From Actinomycetota bacterium (lineage in GTDB: Bacteria > Actinomycetota > Coriobacteriia > Anaerosomatales > JAENZW01): a stretch of 54,197 nt of DNA. The notes beneath the pieces are model-generated. The model worked only from the letters and a program-made list of their open reading frames with translations. It was not told the DNA's origin and did no database searches. Positions 26,601 to 34,401 of the stretch are shown in pieces; the stretch's first letter is position 1, and each line of letters starts with the position of its first letter. The stretch lies in the NCBI GenBank assembly GCA_016841065.1, contig JAENZW010000004.1, positions 1 to 54,197 of the forward strand, in the 5' to 3' direction. Made by a program: the position numbers and the translations under genes.

Positions 26601-29600
26601 CGCCGGCGTCGGCGTCGGTGGCGGAAAGCGTCACGTGGACGGTGCCCGCACGGAAGCCCTCCGGCGCGTCATCGGTCGTGGAAGGCGCAGTCCGATCGAG
26701 CTTGACCGTCGCTGTCTGAGTATCCTCGATGTTGCCCGCGACGTCGGCAGACCAGTACTCGACCGTGTTGATGCCTTCGTCTGAAACATCGAACGGCCCG
26801 GCGTATTCGGACAGAGCGGAGCCGTTCAGGCTGTAGTAGCTTGCCGCAACGCCAGACCCGTCGTCTGTCGCCAAGATCGAGACGCTGACCGAAGCGTCAC
26901 TGCGCCAATCAGCGGAGTGCTCGGGGAGAAGGCTCGTCGGCGCGCCCTCGTCCACGAGGACATAGTGAGTGTCGCTCCAGCCCTCGGTGTTCCCTGCGGG
27001 GTCAACGGAGAAGAAGGTGACGGTGTGCGTGCCTGGCTCGCTGAACGCGATAGGGGAGGTGTAGGTTGTGACGAGGCCGCTATCTGCCCTGTAGTACGTC
27101 GTGTCGACTCCAGAGTACGTGTCTGTGGCGGAGAGCACCGCGTATGCAGGTCCCTTCACCCAGGCACCCGGTGTCTCGCAGGTGGTGACGGGAGCCGTGT
27201 TGTCGATTCGCAGGGTTGCGGCCACACCGGTCTCGGTATGGCCGATCGCGTCCACCGACCAGTACTGGAGGAGCGTCGTTCCCTCGTCGGCGAACTCGAG
27301 CGGGGCCGTGTACGTCGTGACCACGCCGCTGTTGATGCGGTAGTACGTCGTCTCGACACCGGAGTAGGGGTCGGTCGACGTCAGGGTGACGGTCACCGGG
27401 CCGTTGACCCAGGCCGTCGGGGCGTCGTCGGTGGTGACCGGCGCCGTGCTGTCGACGTAGACAGTGACATTCTTGGAGACCTCGGTGTTCCCGGCGCCGT
27501 CTATCGACCAGTACTCGACGGTGTGCGTGCCCTCCGCGGTGACCGGGAACGGTGCGGAATACAGGGTGGACGCGCCGCCATCGATGCGATAGCGGCTCTC
27601 GGCGACGTAGGTCTGCGCGTCGGTCGCCGTCAGGGTGACCGTGACGCCGCCGTGCGTCCAGCCGGCGGCGGCATCGGCTGAGGTGGACGGCGCCGTCGTG
27701 TCGGACACGAGCGTGCCCGCGACGTCGATTGCGTCCACGCCGATCGTGTAGCCGGAAGACGAGGCGTTCTTCGTGCCCGTGTACTCGATCTTCAGGCGGT
27801 GGGTGCCAGACGAGATGGTCCCTGACGACCAAACCTTCTGCTTGAAGGCGAACGAGCCGTAGAGGTCGACCGTGACGGGTGCGTTGTCATCGAGGGTGAC
27901 CCTTGCGATGCCGTAGTTCGTGTTCTTGGACGTGATCCACTCGGCACGCGTGCCGTCGAAGACGAAGTAGAGCGCGGAGCCGGTCGTTGCGGTCTGCTTG
28001 AAGCTGCCGCCGGACAGGCTTGCGTGGTTCGTCGACCACCAGGTGCCCTTCCAGGCGAGTGCGGCGTCCGTCTCCTCGTAGCGGGCCATGAGATCGAAGC
28101 TCACGGACTTGACCGCCTCGGTGTTGCCGATCGCGTCGACCGAGTAGTACTCGAGGGTATGGCTACCCAGCGCGCTCGTGGACACCGCTGTGCCTGGGTT
28201 CCACGAACCGCCGTCGAGACGCCAGTAGGTGTTCGCGACGCCAGACTGAGTATCCGACGCGGTGAGCGTGATGTTGGCGGACCCGACATAGGTCGAGGCC
28301 GCGTTGGAGGTCGTGATCGGTGCCGAGTAGTCGAGCTTCAGCGTGGCCGTCTGAACTGCCTGTGTGTTTCCGGCATTGTCCACCGACCAGTACTCAAGCG
28401 TACGGGTCCCCGAACCGCCGATGAGCAAAGGAGTAGCGTAGGAGGTCTGAGCACCGCCGTCTAGCCGATAGTAGGTCGCCGCCACACCGGAGACCGTGTC
28501 CTGCGGGAAGAGCGAGACGAGCACGGGTCCATGAACCCAACCCACTGGTGCGTTGTCGCTCGTCACGGGGGCCGTGTCGTCGATGCGAACGTTGACATTG
28601 TGGGCGGTCTCGGTATGGCCGATCGCGTCCACCGACCAGTACTGGAGGAGCGTCGTTCCCTCGTCGGCGAACTCGAGCGGGGCCGTGTACGTCGTGACCA
28701 CGCCGCTGTTGATGCGGTAGTACGTCGTCTCGACACCGGAGTAGGGGTCGGTCGACGTCAGGGTGACGGTCACCGGGCCGTTGACCCAGGCCGTCGGGGC
28801 GTCGTCGGTGGTGACCGGCGCCGTGCTGTCGACGTAGACAGTGACATTCTTGGAGACCTCGGTGTTCCCGGCGCCGTCTATCGACCAGTACTCGACGGTG
28901 TGCGTGCCCTCCGCGGTGACCGGGAACGGTGCGGAATACAGGGTGGACGCGCCGCCATCGATGCGATAGCGGCTCTCGGCGACGTAGGTCTGCGCGTCGG
29001 TCGCCGTCAGGGTGACCGTGACGCCGCCGTGCGTCCAGCCGGCGGCGGCATCGGCTGAGGTGGACGGCGCCGTCGTGTCGGACACGAGCGTGCCCGCGAC
29101 GTCGATTGCGTCCACGCCGATCGTGTAGCCGGAAGACGAGGCGTTCTTCGTGCCCGTGTACTCGATCTTCAGGCGGTGGGTGCCAGACGAGATGGTCCCT
29201 GACGACCAAACCTTCTGCTTGAAGGCGAACGAGCCGTAGAGGTCGACCGTGACGGGTGCGTTGTCATCGAGGGTGACCCTTGCGATGCCGTAGTTCGTGT
29301 TCTTGGACGTGATCCACTCGGCACGCGTGCCGTCGAAGACGAAGTAGAGCGCGGAGCCGGTCGTTGCGGTCTGCTTGAAGCTGCCGCCGGACAGGCTTGC
29401 GTGGTTCGTCGACCACCAGGTGCCCTTCCAGGCGAGTGCGGCGTCCGTCTCCTCGTAGCGGGCCATGAGATCGAAGCTCACGGACTTGACCGCCTCGGTG
29501 TTGCCGATCGCGTCGACCGAGTAGTACTCGAGGGTATGGCTACCCAGCGCGCTCGTGGACACCGCTGTGCCTGGGTTCCACGAACCGCCGTCGAGACGCC

Positions 29601-32600
29601 AGTAGGTGTTCGCGACGCCAGAGTAGGGGTCAGTGGACGACAGCGTGATCGCTGCGGGTCCAACATAGGTCGAGGCCGCGTTGGAGGTCGTCACCGGCGC
29701 GGTGTTGTCGATCTTGATGTACTCGGTCTTGATGGGTTCGACGTTTCCGCGAACGTCCAGCGAGTAGTACTTGAAGATGTTGGTGCCCTCGTTCGAGAAG
29801 GTGATCGGCACCGTGTAGGGTGTCGTGGGGTTTGCACCGGTCGTAGAGTAGTAAGTGGCTGCGACACCGGTCGTCGCGTCGGTACTTGTCAGGGCTACCT
29901 GCACCGGTCCATTTGTCCATCCGGTGGGCGCGTTGCTGGTCGTGACCGGGGCAACGGTGTCAGGCACGAGTGCGATGACGCCGTCGATGGCGAAGCGGTC
30001 GGCTGAGATTCGAGTTCCGGTCGATGATGCGTTCTTCTGACCGGTCCACTTGATGATCACATAGTGATACGTGTAGTCGATCGTGCCCGAGTCCCACAGC
30101 GCCTTGTCGTACTGGCTGGCTGCCGAATAGAGGTCACGCGTACTGACATATTGACCGTCGAGATACACGTCGGCCTCGCCAAAGTCCGACCCGAGCTCGC
30201 CATACCACACGATGCGTTCGCCGTTGAAGTAGACATGCGTCTCAGCGCCGGAGGTGTTCGTCCACGCCCACGAACCGCCACTGCCAGAACCGGTCACAGT
30301 CGTCCAAGGGCCCTTGAGGGCGAGGCTCGAGTCGTTCTGCTGGTAGCTGTTCGTCCAGAGACGAACCCTGAACGTCTTACTTTTGGTGGTTTCCACATGA
30401 CCGGCATTGTCCACCGAGTACCAATACACAGTATGCCAACCCCATGCGGAGATGTACGCGCTGGTTCCCGTCTGCCACGACCCACTGTCGAACTTCCAGT
30501 AGGTTTGTGTGACGCCGGAGGCGGGGTCTGTCGGGAAGAAGTGAATCATCGCATCGCCCGAGTACGTGTCGCCGACATCGGACGTTGTCACTGGAGCGGT
30601 GTAGTCGATCTTGACCGTCGCCAGGTTCGGTGTCTCGACGTTGCCGCGCGTGTCGCGCGAGTAGTACCTGACCTCCGTTTGTCCTTCGGTTGAGATCTGG
30701 AAGGGAGCGGCGTAGATCTGCGTGAAGCCGCCATTGATGGAGTAGAACGTCTTGTCGATTCCGGAGACCGCGTCGGTTGCCTCGAGCGAGACCGTAAGTG
30801 GAGATGTGATCCATTCGTCTGTGATGTTGGAGGTGGTGACCGGGGGATCGGTGTCTGGTGGGAGCACTTCGACCTGGATAGAGTTTGTTTCCTCGATATT
30901 GCCGGCGCCGTCGGTGGTGTAGTACTGGATGGTGTGCACGCCGAATGACGTAATGGTGATAGTCTGGCCGGTCATCCAGGAACCCTGGTCAACCTTGTAC
31001 TTCGTTGTGGCGACACCAGAGAGGGCATCGGTCGGAAAGAGATGCACGGTTCCGGACTGTATGTAGGGAGTCTCGATGTGGTCGTCCGTGGTATCCGGTG
31101 CGGTGTTGTCTATCAGTAGAGACTCCACAGTTCCGGACTCAACATTGCCACGATAGTCCACGGAGTAGTAGCTGATCGTGTGTTCGCCTTCGCCCCATAC
31201 CTCGAACGGGATGTCATACGAAGTGGAGGTCTCCTCGAGTGTGAACGTGGCTGTGTATGAGGCCAGATCGATTGTGTAGTGGGTGAATTCGACGCCTGAC
31301 ACCGCGTCGTACGCAATCAGGCCGCCGTGGAACGGTGCACCCGTGGTCCAGCCGTTCGGTATGTTCGAGCTGGTGACTGGTGGGTCGACGTCGATGGGGA
31401 GGATGTCGATCTCATCGATGTTGATCGTCTCTGCGTTGCCGGCGTAGTCGGTCGAGTAGTACTCGATGACGTGGTGGCCGACCGTCCCGATGTAGATCGT
31501 CTTGCCGGTTACCCAGCTTCCGCCGTTGAGGCGGTACTTGGTGTTGAGGAGTCCGGACAGGTTGTCGCCGGACGTGAGAGTGATGGTACCGGAGTCGACA
31601 TAGCTCGACTCGGCATTCGACGTGGTCCACGGTTTCGTCCAGTCGATACGAACGGTCTCTGAATTCACCGACTCAGCGTTGCCGCGTTTGTCGATGGAGT
31701 AGAACTTGACGGTGTGGATGCCCTCAGAGGAGATCGTGAACGGCGTCGAGTATTCGATGGTCGGTGTGGAACCGTCGCTCGAGTAGTACGTCTTGTCTAC
31801 ACCGGTGACGGTGTCGGTTGCCGTAAGGGTGACTTGAGCGGGCGCCGTGTACCACGAGGACGAGATGTTCGAATAGGTGTCCGGAGGATCGGAGTCGATA
31901 GGGTCGATCACGATATCGATCTGATTGACACCCTCCGAGTTTCCCGCAGCGTCGACGGAGTAGTACTGGATCGTGTGAGAGCCGAGGACGTTGGTGATGA
32001 CCGACGTGCCGGGGGTCCAGGAGCTCTGATTGATCTTGTAGAAGGTGCTCGCGACTCCCGAGAGATTGTCAGTTCGCGAAAGCGTGATGTTTGCGGTGCC
32101 GATGTAGACCGGTTGCGCATCGTCCGTCGTCACTGGGGGAGTGTTGTCTATCCGCAAGAAGTCCGTGTGGACGGGCTCTACGTTTCCTGCCACGTCGCGC
32201 GAGTAGTACCTAACCGTAGTGGTCCCCTCATCCGAGATTGACAGCGAAGAGGAATACCGTCGGGCCGGATACGATCCGTCCGTCGAGTAGTACGTGGCCT
32301 GTACGGCGGAACTGGCATCCATTGCGGAGAGGGTCACGACGAAAGGCTGTCCCTGCTCCCACTCGGCCTGGATGTTCGAGGTTGTCACAGGCGGTACTAC
32401 GTCGGTCGAGTCCATCTCGTAGAGGATGAACTGGACGCGGTCGTTCCCGCTGTCTGCGACGTAGAGGTTGCCGTCCGCGTCGCACGCGACGTCCTCCGGC
32501 ACGCTGAACTGACCGGGACCTGAACCTGACTCGCCGATCGATTGTACGAACGTACCGCTGCTGTCGAAACGTACGATGCGGTCATTGAGAGTGTCCGCGA

Positions 32601-33423
32601 CGTAGACGGTCCCAGTCGCATCGACAGTGACTCCCTGCGGGTTCTGGAAGGTGTCCGTGCCGCCGTCGTCCCACGTATCGAGTGTCAGCTGGAGGGTTCC
32701 GGAAGTGCTATATCGATACACCTTGCTGTACATGGCGTCTGCGACCCACACGTGGCTGAAGCTGTCGATCCAGATACCGTCGGGACTTGGCGGCAAGCCG
32801 TCGAGGGGATCAGGATCCGGCAGAAGCCACTGAGAGAGGTAGTTGCCCGAAGAGTTGAATACCTGGATGCGTCCGTTGTAGGTATCGCTGACGTAGATGT
32901 CGTCCGATGCGTCGACGGCGACGCCCATGGGGTAGTCGAACTCACCGATTTCCGTGCCGTACGAGCCGAAGTGATTCACGTACTCGCCGTACGAGTCAAG
33001 AATCATGATCCGATAGTTGTCGGCGTCCGCTACGATGACGCGGCCGGTGGAGTCGACCGCGATGTGAGCCGGCCAGAGGAGTTCTGGCGGATCGATGCTG
33101 GTTCCTGCGGATGCGAACGAGCCGAGCGGCGTGGAGGTTGAGTCGAGCGAGTAGAGGCTGATCTGACTGTATTCCGAGGGATAGGGACCGTAGGGGTCGC
33201 CGTAGTCGCTCTCGGACACCAGCACCGTGCTGCTGCCGACAACGGCGACGGCCTCAGGCCAGCCGCTTCTTCCCGCGGCGATGTCCGTCTCCCACTGCCA
33301 GGTATCTAGCGGGGACGGCCCTGTCTCTCCCGCCACGGCGGACATGCTCACGGCCACTACTGCAAGCAGCAGCGATCCCATGATCACGCCCGCAATCCGG
33401 GCAACCCTCTTCTTTCTCGACAC
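21703..33423 (-). CDS. giant secreted modular protein: NHL propeller, 27 Ig-like repeats, 10 beta-sandwich modules
   Basis: About 3,906 residues in one uninterrupted frame. A basic start and hydrophobic segment (RIAGVIMGSLLLAVVAVSMSAVAGE) form a signal peptide. An NHL beta-propeller follows (DNA about 32,405-33,290; repeats such as PMGVAVDASDDIYVSDTYNGRIQVF). Next come 27 repeats of about 83 residues (type A), recognisable by TAPVTTSNAP, the SGV turn and YYSVDxxGNxE; they resemble OmpL47/chitobiase C-terminal Ig-like repeats. Ten modules of about 130 residues (type B), with a GTWWSS...SGG start, DLYG core and GxDALDVxG end, look like galactose-binding beta-sandwiches. Four are at the extreme C-terminus after a fifth interspersed one. 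No sortase signal, SLH domain or C-terminal helix is seen. GTG at 33423 has GGAGG eight bases upstream. Likely a surface adhesin or polysaccharide-binding fibre; specificity unknown. Confidence 0.9.
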   Translation of the reverse strand: MSRKKRVARIAGVIMGSLLLAVVAVSMSAVAGETGPSPLDTWQWETDIAAGRSGWPEAVAVVGSSTVLVSESDYGDPYGPYPSEYSQISLYSLDSTSTPLGSFASAGTSIDPPELLWPAHIAVDSTGRVIVADADNYRIMILDSYGEYVNHFGSYGTEIGEFDYPMGVAVDASDDIYVSDTYNGRIQVFNSSGNYLSQWLLPDPDPLDGLPPSPDGIWIDSFSHVWVADAMYSKVYRYSTSGTLQLTLDTWDDGGTDTFQNPQGVTVDATGTVYVADTLNDRIVRFDSSGTFVQSIGESGSGPGQFSVPEDVACDADGNLYVADSGNDRVQFILYEMDSTDVVPPVTTSNIQAEWEQGQPFVVTLSAMDASSAVQATYYSTDGSYPARRYSSSLSISDEGTTTVRYYSRDVAGNVEPVHTDFLRIDNTPPVTTDDAQPVYIGTANITLSRTDNLSGVASTFYKINQSSWTPGTSVITNVLGSHTIQYYSVDAAGNSEGVNQIDIVIDPIDSDPPDTYSNISSSWYTAPAQVTLTATDTVTGVDKTYYSSDGSTPTIEYSTPFTISSEGIHTVKFYSIDKRGNAESVNSETVRIDWTKPWTTSNAESSYVDSGTITLTSGDNLSGLLNTKYRLNGGSWVTGKTIYIGTVGHHVIEYYSTDYAGNAETINIDEIDILPIDVDPPVTSSNIPNGWTTGAPFHGGLIAYDAVSGVEFTHYTIDLASYTATFTLEETSTSYDIPFEVWGEGEHTISYYSVDYRGNVESGTVESLLIDNTAPDTTDDHIETPYIQSGTVHLFPTDALSGVATTKYKVDQGSWMTGQTITITSFGVHTIQYYTTDGAGNIEETNSIQVEVLPPDTDPPVTTSNITDEWITSPLTVSLEATDAVSGIDKTFYSINGGFTQIYAAPFQISTEGQTEVRYYSRDTRGNVETPNLATVKIDYTAPVTTSDVGDTYSGDAMIHFFPTDPASGVTQTYWKFDSGSWQTGTSAYISAWGWHTVYWYSVDNAGHVETTKSKTFRVRLWTNSYQQNDSSLALKGPWTTVTGSGSGGSWAWTNTSGAETHVYFNGERIVWYGELGSDFGEADVYLDGQYVSTRDLYSAASQYDKALWDSGTIDYTYHYVIIKWTGQKNASSTGTRISADRFAIDGVIALVPDTVAPVTTSNAPTGWTNGPVQVALTSTDATTGVAATYYSTTGANPTTPYTVPITFSNEGTNIFKYYSLDVRGNVEPIKTEYIKIDNTAPVTTSNAASTYVGPAAITLSSTDPYSGVANTYWRLDGGSWNPGTAVSTSALGSHTLEYYSVDAIGNTEAVKSVSFDLMARYEETDAALAWKGTWWSTNHASLSGGSFKQTATTGSALYFVFDGTRAEWITSKNTNYGIARVTLDDNAPVTVDLYGSFAFKQKVWSSGTISSGTHRLKIEYTGTKNASSSGYTIGVDAIDVAGTLVSDTTAPSTSADAAAGWTHGGVTVTLTATDAQTYVAESRYRIDGGASTLYSAPFPVTAEGTHTVEYWSIDGAGNTEVSKNVTVYVDSTAPVTTDDAPTAWVNGPVTVTLTSTDPYSGVETTYYRINSGVVTTYTAPLEFADEGTTLLQYWSVDAIGHTETAHNVNVRIDDTAPVTSDNAPVGWVHGPVLVSLFPQDTVSGVAATYYRLDGGAQTSYATPLLIGGSGTRTLEYWSVDNAGNTQAVQTATLKLDYSAPITTSNAASTYVGSANITLTASDTQSGVANTYWRLDGGSWNPGTAVSTSALGSHTLEYYSVDAIGNTEAVKSVSFDLMARYEETDAALAWKGTWWSTNHASLSGGSFKQTATTGSALYFVFDGTRAEWITSKNTNYGIARVTLDDNAPVTVDLYGSFAFKQKVWSSGTISSGTHRLKIEYTGTKNASSSGYTIGVDAIDVAGTLVSDTTAPSTSADAAAGWTHGGVTVTLTATDAQTYVAESRYRIDGGASTLYSAPFPVTAEGTHTVEYWSIDGAGNTEVSKNVTVYVDSTAPVTTDDAPTAWVNGPVTVTLTSTDPYSGVETTYYRINSGVVTTYTAPLEFADEGTTLLQYWSVDAIGHTETGVAATLRIDNTAPVTTCETPGAWVKGPAYAVLSATDTYSGVDTTYYRADSGLVTTYTSPIAFSEPGTHTVTFFSVDPAGNTEGWSDTHYVLVDEGAPTSLLPEHSADWRSDASVSVSILATDDGSGVAASYYSLNGSALSEYAGPFDVSDEGINTVEYWSADVAGNIEDTQTATVKLDRTAPSTTDDAPEGFRAGTVHVTLSATDADAGVADTYYSLDGGDETTYTVPVAVSGEGTHTIAYHSVDVLGNTEDVREAVVRIDDSAPSTTDDAPEGWVHGPVLLALSAQDSAAGVAGTFYSILGSDPETLYDGPFPVIAEGINSITYRSVDIAGNTEAIQTATVKIDNTAPTTTSNALASYSTSATIRLTGSDLHSGVAQTQYRLNSGAWTEGTQIVVTTGGSYTLDFRSTDAVGNIEATKTASFTITKRFEESDPKVVFQGSWWSSSNANLSGGTSKSTLSVGGAVNIRFTGTKLTWISTRATNYGKARLILDGGAPVEVDLYGTFAFKQAVWNSGTLADGEHTVRIEYTGTKNAASTGYSVSIDAVDVIGELLVADKTAPVSTSNAPVDWRTAPVSVTLSASDDMSGVQAIYYRVNDGDTNTYSVPFVISTDGANSLEFWAVDNVGTIETSHFTTVSVDLTDPVSTTDAPDNWASSPVTVAISAEDTASGVAHTYYSLDGSVPSVEVTSPLVISNEGTSTIKYYSVDIAGNAEDVKTARVQIDDTAPQTIDNALEGWVQGPFYLILSPNDNASGIAETAYRSASGTTTVYASPVEISSEGVTTIDYASTDVKGNIEETRTATVRIDNTAPLTTSNTLSSYNTSATIRLSASDSLSGVDRTEYRLNGGGWTDGADIVVTTGGSHVVEFRSLDEAGNVEDTKSASFTITKRFEQVASQIIYQGTWWDSSHSSLSGGTAKNTASIGAIANIRFTGTKITWVSTKATNYGTARLILDGGAPVDVDLYGAFSFKQNVWTSGDLASGAHTVRIEYSGQKNPASTGYTINVDAFDVVGELLVADTTAPVTTSNTPTTWKTTPITITLSASDNMSGVSGTYYRINGGTAKTYSAPFVVSTPGDNVVGIWSVDAAGNTEVAHAAHAKVDTLAPVTTSDAVADYNESAAIVLSATDVGSGVQSTQYRLDAGTWTTGTSISTSAGGPHTVEFKSTDVAGNVETVKSVSFSIKKRFEQDNGRVALLGPWAKTSHVNLSGGNFMVTSTKGAAAEFTFRGTKIDWITSSNTNYGRALVTVDGTTTYTVDLYGAFSFKQNVWSSGLLPNGTHTVRIECLYEKSASSTGYTIGVDAFDVNGELVDRRYEQDTSLVAYEGNWAVTSHASLSGGDYLYVNSPGSAVNVAFTGTKITWVTSNSTNYGKALVTVDGTTTHTVDLYGTTAFQQNVWTSGTLTNEAHTVRIEYLGTKNPASSGYTVGVDALDVSGVLTQAQTPSTRYEDVSTLLAYDGTWSSTSGSGLSGGAYKVTSTPGSAVNVAFTGTKITWVTAKATNYGIATVSVDGGPTQNVDLYGTFAYQQKVWTSGTLADGPHTLKISFTGNKNPGSTGIHVGVDALDVVGVLTQAEPSTPPGTRYEETDALLGWAGTWSSLSNSGLSGGAYRLTATPGSSLTVGFTGTRITWISSKSTNYGIAQVTVDDGTPVPVDLYGSFAFKQAVWTSGELTDGSHTLKIEYTGDKNAASSGYMIGIDALDIVGVLTEAVTGPQPTRFDNLDSGIAYAGSWSSVNHANLHSGSWKVSSTPGSTVSLSFDGSRIDWIGSKSTSYGKALVSVDGGLAEEVDLYGVFAFKQLIWSSGDLTSGPHTVTITCMGAKRTESAGTMIGVDALDIIGEITP
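27228..28245 (-). repeat. 1,018-bp perfect direct repeat, copy 1
   Basis: Base-for-base identical by eye to 28605-29622, at an offset of 1,377 bases (459 codons). It encodes one type Y repeat end, one type B module and two type A repeats. After a 40-base divergent patch (28246-28285) identity resumes in register for about 29 bases. Confidence 0.95.
28605..29622 (-). repeat. 1,018-bp perfect direct repeat, copy 2
   Basis: Second copy of the segment at 27228-28245, inside the same reading frame. The two copies are separated by 359 bases that encode unrelated type A repeats. Confidence 0.95.
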
Positions 33424-33523
33424 TGGGTACACCTCCACGTGTCCACTCCGTGTCTTGCTTGGCACACGGCGCACGCGAAATAGCGCGCCCGTTCGCACAG
33501 TTCATGTATCGTCCACGATGGTC

Positions 33524-33539
33524 GGTGACATTAGTCACA
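33524..33539. promoter_or_regulatory. CRP/FNR-like palindrome upstream of the giant gene
   Basis: GGTGACATTAGTCACA contains GTGA-N6-TCAC, the half-site spacing of CRP/FNR-family operators (TGTGA-N6-TCACA). It lies about 100 bases before the GTG of the giant gene, in the 200-base gap after the TagA-like gene. No clear -35/-10 pair could be placed beside it, so function is uncertain. Confidence 0.35.
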
Positions 33540-33623
33540 GAGCGCGACAAAGTGATAGTGCGCACACGCGGAGGATCAGCAGCTTGCACTAGGTGGACCA
33601 TGAAGTGGCGCTGGTGCGTGGGC

Positions 33624-34379
33624 CTAACGCCGGGTGAGGCGCTCCCTGAGGGTGAGCCAGATGAAACGAGAATTGCCGACAAGATAGCGACGCCACATGC
33701 GTTTCGGCTCCTGGAGCAGGCGATACAGCCACTCAAGGCCGGACCGCTGCATCCAACGAGGAGCTCTGGCGACGTGCCCTGCCACGACATCGAGGCTGCC
33801 GCCGACGCCGACCGCCAGTAGCGGACCGAAATCCGACAGATTGTCGGCCACGAGATACTCCTTCGCGGGGGACGGCATCGCTACGAAAAGCAGACGCGCG
33901 CGAGAGGCTCGGACTTCGTGGACGATCGGCGCCGCTTCCGTGAAGTAGCCATCGTGTGCGCCAGCGATGACGAGGCCCGGATAGCTGCTGGTCAGTGAGG
34001 ATATCGCGGCGTCAAGAACTTCCTGCCGCGCACCCAGAAAGTACACCGCCCATCCGCGCATTGCGGCCTCGATGAGCAGACGGTGCATCAAGTCGATTCC
34101 GGTGACGCGCTCGGGTACCCGGTGGCCGAGGAATCGACCGGCCCAGACAACAGATTGCCCGTCCGCGTTGACGATGTCTGCCCGTGTGATTGAATCCCGA
34201 AGTCGGTCGTCTTTTGACGCAAGCACGACTTTGCCTGCGTTCAGAACGACGTGGTGCGAGGGCAGTCCGCCCTCAATCAGGTCAACGCACGCAGCCACGG
34301 TCTCGTCCATGGTGACGAGGTCGAGTGGCATACCGAATATCAGGGCTCGCTGAGCCGTCTGGAAGACCCTACCTGCCAT
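33624..34379 (-). CDS. WecG/TagA/CpsF family glycosyltransferase (GT26)
   Basis: 251 residues of the family that transfers N-acetylmannosamine or related sugars to lipid-linked GlcNAc in teichoic acid and capsule assembly. Characteristic segments are NADGQSVVWAGRFLG, VTGIDLMHRL, VYFLGARQEVLDAA, and the C-terminal GVGGSLDVVAGHVARAPRWM followed by LEWLYRLLQEPKRMWRRYL, a membrane-associating tail. The start is taken as ATG 34379, since a near-consensus -10 (TATAGT, minus strand 34395-34390) would place the transcript start about 4 bases upstream; the longer GTG at 34391 would lie inside the -10. It is divergent from the initiating sugar transferase and lies upstream of the giant gene on the same strand. 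Confidence 0.92.
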   Translation of the reverse strand: MAGRVFQTAQRALIFGMPLDLVTMDETVAACVDLIEGGLPSHHVVLNAGKVVLASKDDRLRDSITRADIVNADGQSVVWAGRFLGHRVPERVTGIDLMHRLLIEAAMRGWAVYFLGARQEVLDAAISSLTSSYPGLVIAGAHDGYFTEAAPIVHEVRASRARLLFVAMPSPAKEYLVADNLSDFGPLLAVGVGGSLDVVAGHVARAPRWMQRSGLEWLYRLLQEPKRMWRRYLVGNSRFIWLTLRERLTRR

Positions 34380-34389
34380 AACGAGATAC

Positions 34390-34397
34390 ACTATACT
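34390..34397. promoter_or_regulatory. overlapping divergent -10 boxes
   Basis: The octamer ACTATACT holds TATACT on the plus strand (34392-34397) and TATAGT on the minus strand (34395-34390). Each is one mismatch from TATAAT. Predicted starts fall at or within a few bases of the start codons of both flanking genes. No good -35 boxes are visible. Confidence 0.45.
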
Positions 34398-34401
34398 TCA
34401 C

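Noticed and set aside
22015-31660. Many plus-strand frames of 80-280 codons across the giant gene, rich in Arg, Gly and Val
   Set aside because: They are antisense of the repeated minus-strand coding sequence and repeat with its modules; none has a ribosome-binding site or domain.
21703-33423. Possible CRISPR or satellite array because of the many regular repeats
   Set aside because: The repeat period is codon-based (about 83 and 130 residues), the repeats are diverged, and a single open frame spans all of them.
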